Positions 59,249-64,000 of a stretch of 64,000 bases of DNA are shown here, piece after piece (position 1 is the first letter of the stretch; every line of letters begins with the position of its first letter). The DNA is from CAG-411 sp050875145. GTDB taxonomy: Bacteria; Bacillota; Clostridia; Lachnospirales; Lachnospiraceae. Below the pieces are notes generated by a model that saw only the letters and a program-made list of their open reading frames with translations, ran no database searches and was not told the origin of the DNA. The stretch lies in NCBI GenBank assembly GCA_050875145.1, contig JBNMLH010000003.1, positions 1 to 64,000 on the forward strand. The letters are read 5' to 3'. The position numbers and the translations under genes were made by a program.

Positions 59249-62200
59249 TTATTTAATTTTCGTAATTCTGACGCTACAATACAATCTAACTCCACGAACG
59301 GTAGCTGTTATGGTACATCTTCCTACTTTTCTTCCTACCACTTTTCCATTTGTTACTCTTGCAATTGCCGGATCAGATGAGGTCCATTTTACTGTATCAC
59401 TAATTTCTTCCACCCATAGATCATCTGAATCATACTGTTGCATTGTGATAGATGTTTTATTTAACCCAACTACTGTCACATTAATACTAGTCTCCTGTCC
59501 ACTGGAGGCTGATACAATAATTGTCGCCGTTCCCGGTCTGATTGCCTTAATACGCCCTTTAGATGTTACTGTTGCTACCGATCTGTTATCACTTGCATAT
59601 CGTATCCTATCCGTTGTATCTGATGGTGAGATTACTACGGATGCACTTTGTGAAGTTCCTTTTACCATAACAATGTCAGATGCACTGACCGTCATAGATG
59701 TCACAGGAACTCTCTTCTCAACCTTTACCACACATGTTGCTTTAATATTACTTCCATCTGTTGTTTTTACACTAATTTTTGCTGTACCTTCGGCTACTCC
59801 TGTTACCTTTCCTTTACTACTTACAACCGCAATACTAGAGTTTGAACTGCTCCATTTTACCCTTTTATTCGATGCATTTGAAGGTCTAACTTTTGCCTTT
59901 AGTAGTCTTGAATTGCCTTCATACAGTTTAATATATGATTGACTAATGCTTAATCGTGTTACACGTCTAATAACACGAATTTTACAAGTTGCATACTCTC
60001 CACTTCCATCTGTTGCTTTTGCCTTAATTGTACATGTTCCAAGTTTTTTAGCCGTTACTTTACCTCGACTATTTACGGTAGCAATCTTTTTATTGCTGCT
60101 TGTCCATTTTACAATTTTATTGGTAGCACCATTTGATGAAACCGTAGCTTTTAATTGTATATTTTTCCCAACTGTAAGTTTGTAACTTGTGTGATTTAAT
60201 TTTACAGAAGTTACCTTTTCTACTACAGATACCAGACAACTGGCTGTATATCCACCATCCTTAGATACACATGTTATCATGGCAGTTCCACCTTTTATAC
60301 CTTTTACTTTACCGCTTGTATTTACTGTAGCAACTGATTTATTTGAAGAAGACCAAGTCACCTTTTTATTTGACGCATTTGACGGAGTAAAAATAGGCTT
60401 TAAAGTGAATGTTGTTCCAACTGTTATTGTCTTTTTCGACTTATCAAGCGTCATATTTCCAAGCTTGTTATTCACAGTTACCATAATTTGTGCCATTTCT
60501 CCAGAAGCAATTCTCGCAAAAATAACCGTATTACCTACTGATACTCCAGTAATGGTTCCATCGCTATTAACTGACGCAATCTTGCTATTTTGTGAGGACC
60601 AATTAATGAAACGTTCTGTACTATCTTCCGGTGTAAATGTAACTCCAACGGTATAGGAATCACCTACTCCTAAGGTTAACTCTGTCATTTCCAGACTAAT
60701 TCCTGATGCCTGTTGTGTTACTGTCACTTTACAGGTTTCTGAATATCCGTCTTCACTTGTAACAACAATGTAAGTAGAACCTGCTTTTTTTCCTACCACA
60801 GTACCTGTGTCATCCACTGTTGCAATGGAAGAATCTAGTGACTTCCAAGTTAATACTGTGGTTGCCCCTTCTGGTGCCAAAACATATCCTATTTTTTCAC
60901 TATGTCCATTTTCCAAGACGATTTCACTTTTGCTTAATGTAATACCTGTAGACTTTTCCGTTACTGTAATTTTACAGGTTGCCGAATATCCATCGGCAAT
61001 GGTAGCCATAACATAGGTTTCTCCTACCTTATGTGCTGTAATAACTCCATTTTCACCAACAGAAACAATCTCTGGATTCATAGATTTCCAAGAAACTGTT
61101 GACGTTGCATCCTCTGGAGTCAACACATATGGTATTACATAAGTAGAACCATTGGCAATTGTTATCTCCTGCTCTAAAAACTCAATATTTGTTGCAGCCT
61201 GTGTTACATTGACAATACATATATCTGATTTTCCCTCAGATGTAGTAGCAATAATATATGTCTTTCCAGCTTTACATCCTGTCACTTCACCATTTGCATT
61301 TACAGTTGCAATCGTTTCATCCAAAGACGACCAAGTTACATTTGTCGTAGACCCTTCTGGCGCTAAACTGTACCCAAGTCCTTTGGCTTCTCCCACATCG
61401 ACTGTCAACTCATGGGTATTTAATACAATCGATTCGGCCTCCTGTTTAATAGTCAACCAACACTCTGCATAAATAGAATGTGTAGGATCATAGCTAGGGG
61501 ATACATAAATGCGAACTCTACCTGGTGCCTTCAAAGTAACAAGACCCTCGTCATCTACCGTTGCCAAAGATGGGTTTTCTGATTTCCAAACCAAAGTATT
61601 ATTTGCCGCTGTATCTGGCTTACATTCTGCTACAAGTCTTACATATTCCTGCTTTAAGCTTACTGTCATACTGTCTGTTGGTAATGTCAAACTTTCTATC
61701 TCTGAAACAACATCAATTTTACAAACTGCCGCAACATAATTATCCTGATTTAAAGCTGTAAGTATCGCTGTTCCTGCTTTTACACCAGTTACTACAACAC
61801 TCTTATTATCCGATGACACATTTATTGTAAATACACTGGTATCACTACTCATCCATTTTAATGGAGCCTCGTTTCGATCCGGTGTAAAGGAAGCAGTAAT
61901 TGTCTTTGTTCCTCCTTCAACAATCTTTGTCTCTGTTTCACTTAATTTTAAGTTTTGTATCGTCTCATCTACTTTAACTTTACAAGTCGCTACTTTAATG
62001 CTTCCATCTGACATCTGCTGTGTCACAGTAATAGTTACATCTTTATCTGTCTTTGCCACACCTTTTATTAAACCATTCTGATCCACTGTTACATATTTCT
62101 CATCACTACTCTCCCATGTAAGTTCTCCATCATAAGATCCTGTAACCACAAACAACTGCATCTCGCCACCAACTGGTAAACTAATATTGCTCATGTTTAA

Positions 62201-63604
62201 TAAAAGATTATCCACAATACGAACATCAAAGGAAGCAACAGAATTCTGAGAACTAATTTCAACTACATTTACCCATATAAAATTATTTTCTGTCTCCTGT
62301 AATGCCTCAATCACCTGATTTGTACGGTCATATTTGATGTATGGAGTTGTAACTTCCTTACTGGTATCATTTTTTAAATATGTCGATACTTTATACTTTG
62401 TCGTTAAATCTTTGACACTGACATTTAATGCCTCCGCAAGATTCAACTTATCCCCCTTATTCAGATTGACATTACGATCTCCTAAATTGGAATTAATCTT
62501 AACGCTTACTGTTACCGCCTTAATATTTCCAATATCCGTTCCCGTCTTAGATGCTTTTATTTCTTCTTCTGTATATAACCCATTGGGATAAAATTTAATA
62601 TTATAACTTCCTGCTTTACCGATTAATCTTAATTTATCTCTAGATTCTTCACTTACTGTCTTTAATTGTATCAAGTCAGAATCCTTATCTTCGTCAAAGG
62701 AAGTCTTTAATAAAGTATAATCTCCTCTGTTTTCATCATACTGATAAATTGCCCATTGCATCCTTGCCTTGATACCTTCTGCTTCTGTTGTAAAATGTGC
62801 ATTCGTTTCCATAATTGCACCTGTATTAACAGTATAAGAATCATTCGCTGATCCTTGTCCATCTATTCCTTTTATCTTTGGTAATACATAAACATCTAAC
62901 GTTGCAGCATTTGTTCCATCATCTACTTTAATTGTAGTCTTTCCTGCTCCTACTGCATTTAAAATAGCCTCCGAACCTGTAACTTGGGTACCAGCTCCTG
63001 AAGTTGAACTGATACTGACTACATTTTCATTTTCACTTGTCCATGTCAAGTCCTTTGCGTTCTTTAATCCGATAGAAACCTTTGCAGAAGAAAGATATTT
63101 TGAACTGCTGTCATCCTTAGAAAGCACTGCTATCTTTTCTTTGTCTGTATCTTTTATACGATAAAATACTTTCTGATCCGAAGTATCAATTCCCCATTTT
63201 ACTTCAACATAACAGGTAATTTCTTTTGTTTCACTTCCTCTGGTTATTGTTGCTTTTATCGGTGTTTTTCCTGTACCGGATATTTTTATGTTACAACTTT
63301 TTGTTGTAGCATTTTCTAATGAAACAATCTTTTGATTGAGATCTGTCAATTCCCATTTTATTACATCTGAATTTTCTGTTCCATTAAGTGTCAACGTTTC
63401 ATCATTGGTTATTGTAACGCTGCCCCCATCTGTCACATGCGTAAATGGATCTCCTCCTGTTGTTACATAAATGTCTTTTAAATCTGCTGCTTCAGACTTC
63501 ATTCCCCATCGAATTGCAAATATACCGATTGTCAACAGAACAATCAGCATAATATAAATATGCAGCCTTTTCCTTTCCTTCTCTCTTTGCGCCCATTCTT
63601 TCAT
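59249..63604 (-). CDS. Large exported protein made of Big_2 (bacterial Ig-like group 2) repeats
   Basis: The 1451-residue protein has a basic N-terminus and one TM or uncleaved signal at about 17-37 (HIYIMLIVLLTIGIFAIRWG), then beta-rich domains to the end. From about 440 on, about 12 Big_2 domains follow each other, each with a WxSSD..IATVd..G.vtg..aG.a.I pattern (for example VTWSSSNKSVATVNTSGKVK, GIKGGTAMITCVSKDGG). It lacks an LPXTG motif or any catalytic domain, so it is probably anchored by its N-terminal TM and used as a stalk or adhesin. ATG 63604 has GGGAGG upstream. Confidence 0.9.
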   Translation of the reverse strand: MKEWAQREKERKRLHIYIMLIVLLTIGIFAIRWGMKSEAADLKDIYVTTGGDPFTHVTDGGSVTITNDETLTLNGTENSDVIKWELTDLNQKIVSLENATTKSCNIKISGTGKTPIKATITRGSETKEITCYVEVKWGIDTSDQKVFYRIKDTDKEKIAVLSKDDSSSKYLSSAKVSIGLKNAKDLTWTSENENVVSISSTSGAGTQVTGSEAILNAVGAGKTTIKVDDGTNAATLDVYVLPKIKGIDGQGSANDSYTVNTGAIMETNAHFTTEAEGIKARMQWAIYQYDENRGDYTLLKTSFDEDKDSDLIQLKTVSEESRDKLRLIGKAGSYNIKFYPNGLYTEEEIKASKTGTDIGNIKAVTVSVKINSNLGDRNVNLNKGDKLNLAEALNVSVKDLTTKYKVSTYLKNDTSKEVTTPYIKYDRTNQVIEALQETENNFIWVNVVEISSQNSVASFDVRIVDNLLLNMSNISLPVGGEMQLFVVTGSYDGELTWESSDEKYVTVDQNGLIKGVAKTDKDVTITVTQQMSDGSIKVATCKVKVDETIQNLKLSETETKIVEGGTKTITASFTPDRNEAPLKWMSSDTSVFTINVSSDNKSVVVTGVKAGTAILTALNQDNYVAAVCKIDVVSEIESLTLPTDSMTVSLKQEYVRLVAECKPDTAANNTLVWKSENPSLATVDDEGLVTLKAPGRVRIYVSPSYDPTHSIYAECWLTIKQEAESIVLNTHELTVDVGEAKGLGYSLAPEGSTTNVTWSSLDETIATVNANGEVTGCKAGKTYIIATTSEGKSDICIVNVTQAATNIEFLEQEITIANGSTYVIPYVLTPEDATSTVSWKSMNPEIVSVGENGVITAHKVGETYVMATIADGYSATCKITVTEKSTGITLSKSEIVLENGHSEKIGYVLAPEGATTVLTWKSLDSSIATVDDTGTVVGKKAGSTYIVVTSEDGYSETCKVTVTQQASGISLEMTELTLGVGDSYTVGVTFTPEDSTERFINWSSQNSKIASVNSDGTITGVSVGNTVIFARIASGEMAQIMVTVNNKLGNMTLDKSKKTITVGTTFTLKPIFTPSNASNKKVTWSSSNKSVATVNTSGKVKGIKGGTAMITCVSKDGGYTASCLVSVVEKVTSVKLNHTSYKLTVGKNIQLKATVSSNGATNKIVKWTSSNKKIATVNSRGKVTAKKLGTCTIKAKATDGSGEYATCKIRVIRRVTRLSISQSYIKLYEGNSRLLKAKVRPSNASNKRVKWSSSNSSIAVVSSKGKVTGVAEGTAKISVKTTDGSNIKATCVVKVEKRVPVTSMTVSASDIVMVKGTSQSASVVISPSDTTDRIRYASDNRSVATVTSKGRIKAIRPGTATIIVSASSGQETSINVTVVGLNKTSITMQQYDSDDLWVEEISDTVKWTSSDPAIARVTNGKVVGRKVGRCTITATVRGVRLYCSVRITKIK

Positions 63605-63934
63605 GATAATCTCCTCCCTTTCTATCATTCAAATCCCGTCTTATCACAAAAAATAATATGATAGATTTCCAATTGAATATGGTGCATTTTCTTCTGCATC
63701 TGTTATTCATAACTTCATTTCTTTTTTACGCAAATAAGCCTTTCTATTTTTTATCGACATTTCTCACCGATTCACTAATAGAGAATAAAAAAACTCAGAC
63801 AAAAATATATTTTGTCTGAGCCTTCTTTTAAAAATTGTGCTACAATCTGTCAAATTCCTTAAACATTAGAATTTAAAAACTAACTATGCGGTTTTAGCTG
63901 CACAATCTTTCTGCCCAGCTAAATTATTACAAAA
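63605..63934. other. Gap between yebC-type gene and the Big_2 giant gene
   Basis: No gene seen. It holds the terminator described next and about 150 AT-rich bases before the Big_2 gene in which I find no clear -35/-10 pair. A 30-base stretch (63841-63934) after the yebC stop has no recognisable structure. Confidence 0.4.
63787..63820 (-). terminator. Terminator after the yebC-type gene
   Basis: CTCAGACAAAA-tatat-TTTTGTCTGAG followed by TTTTTTT on the minus strand: a perfect stem of 11 pairs, about 115 bases after the stop codon. Confidence 0.85.
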
Positions 63935-64000
63935 TTACTCTTCATCTGGCATATCCCAGTTATGATATACCTGTTGCACATCATCATCTTCATCCAATAA
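63935..64000 (-). CDS. C-terminal end of a YebC/PmpR-family protein
   Basis: The last 21 codons read LLDEDDDVQQVYHNWDMPDE and E before TAA. DDVQxVYHNW is the conserved C-terminus of YebC-family proteins, small regulators or translation factors that relieve ribosome stalling at proline stretches. The rest of the gene lies beyond the right window edge. Confidence 0.75.
   Translation of the reverse strand, partial: LLDEDDDVQQVYHNWDMPDEE

Noticed and set aside
59223..59942. 239-codon plus-strand frame opposite the Big_2 gene
   Set aside because: It is the shadow of the repeat-coding strand, and its Val/Thr/Phe-rich product has no domain; no ribosome binding site.

Overview
The window looks like about 64 kb of chromosome from a low-GC, spore-forming, anaerobic Firmicute, most likely a member of the Lachnospiraceae (Clostridium cluster XIVa). 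The evidence is an AT-rich sequence with strong GGAGG ribosome binding sites, the sporulation genes spo0A and spoIVB, an L27 protein with the cleavable Firmicutes N-terminus next to its protease Prp, a cobalt-chelatase-based tetrapyrrole operon, and a typical Firmicutes rpsP-trmD-rplS cluster. Nearly every gene is on the minus strand; the one clear exception is an AraC-type regulator at 37067-37948. The genus assignment is inference.

Layout. 1-2 kb: a cell-surface leucine-rich-repeat protein cut by the window edge and a trigger-factor-like lipoprotein. 2.2-11.6 kb (read from right to left): ylxM-ffh-rpsP-khpA-rimM-trmD-rplS, then lepB, rbgA, lepB, rnhB, an FlhB-tail protein, a YraN protein and a YfiH-type protein. 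11.7-15.4 kb: an HD-GYP protein, obgE, rpmA, prp and rplU with a probable L21 leader. 15.5-21.1 kb: envelope and signalling genes, namely a lipoprotein, a two-component system and an unexpected ExbB/ExbD-type ion-channel operon. 21.3-23 kb: two permease-like proteins without an ATPase and an IS200/IS605-like end. 23.1-30.8 kb: a tetrapyrrole operon running from glutamyl-tRNA to uroporphyrinogen III and precorrin-2 (hemA, hemC, cobA-hemD, hemB, hemL) headed by cobO and cbiK; a large nested palindrome lies between hemA and hemC.

31-42.7 kb is an accessory and decaying region. Intact genes (an HTH/desulfoferrodoxin-like fusion, a PNPOx-like protein, three hexapeptide acetyltransferases, a PHP phosphatase, an AraC regulator and four orphan genes of unknown function) are mixed with short remnants of a methyltransferase, a MATE transporter, a nitroreductase, a LytTR-type response regulator and several unidentified genes. 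Repeated terminator and promoter modules link several of these genes. The region ends at ssrA (tmRNA), which carries a second, diverged copy of its own 3' end just upstream.

43-54 kb: smpB, rnr, secG and a glycolytic run (gpmI, tpiA, pgk, gap), then glgA. 53.7-64 kb: spo0A, a Big_2/VanY-like peptidase, spoIVB, recN, a 1451-residue Big_2-repeat exported protein and the tail of a YebC-family gene. The strongest candidates for something new are the ExbB/ExbD-like operon, the hemA-hemC palindrome and the orphan-gene island with shared regulatory modules.
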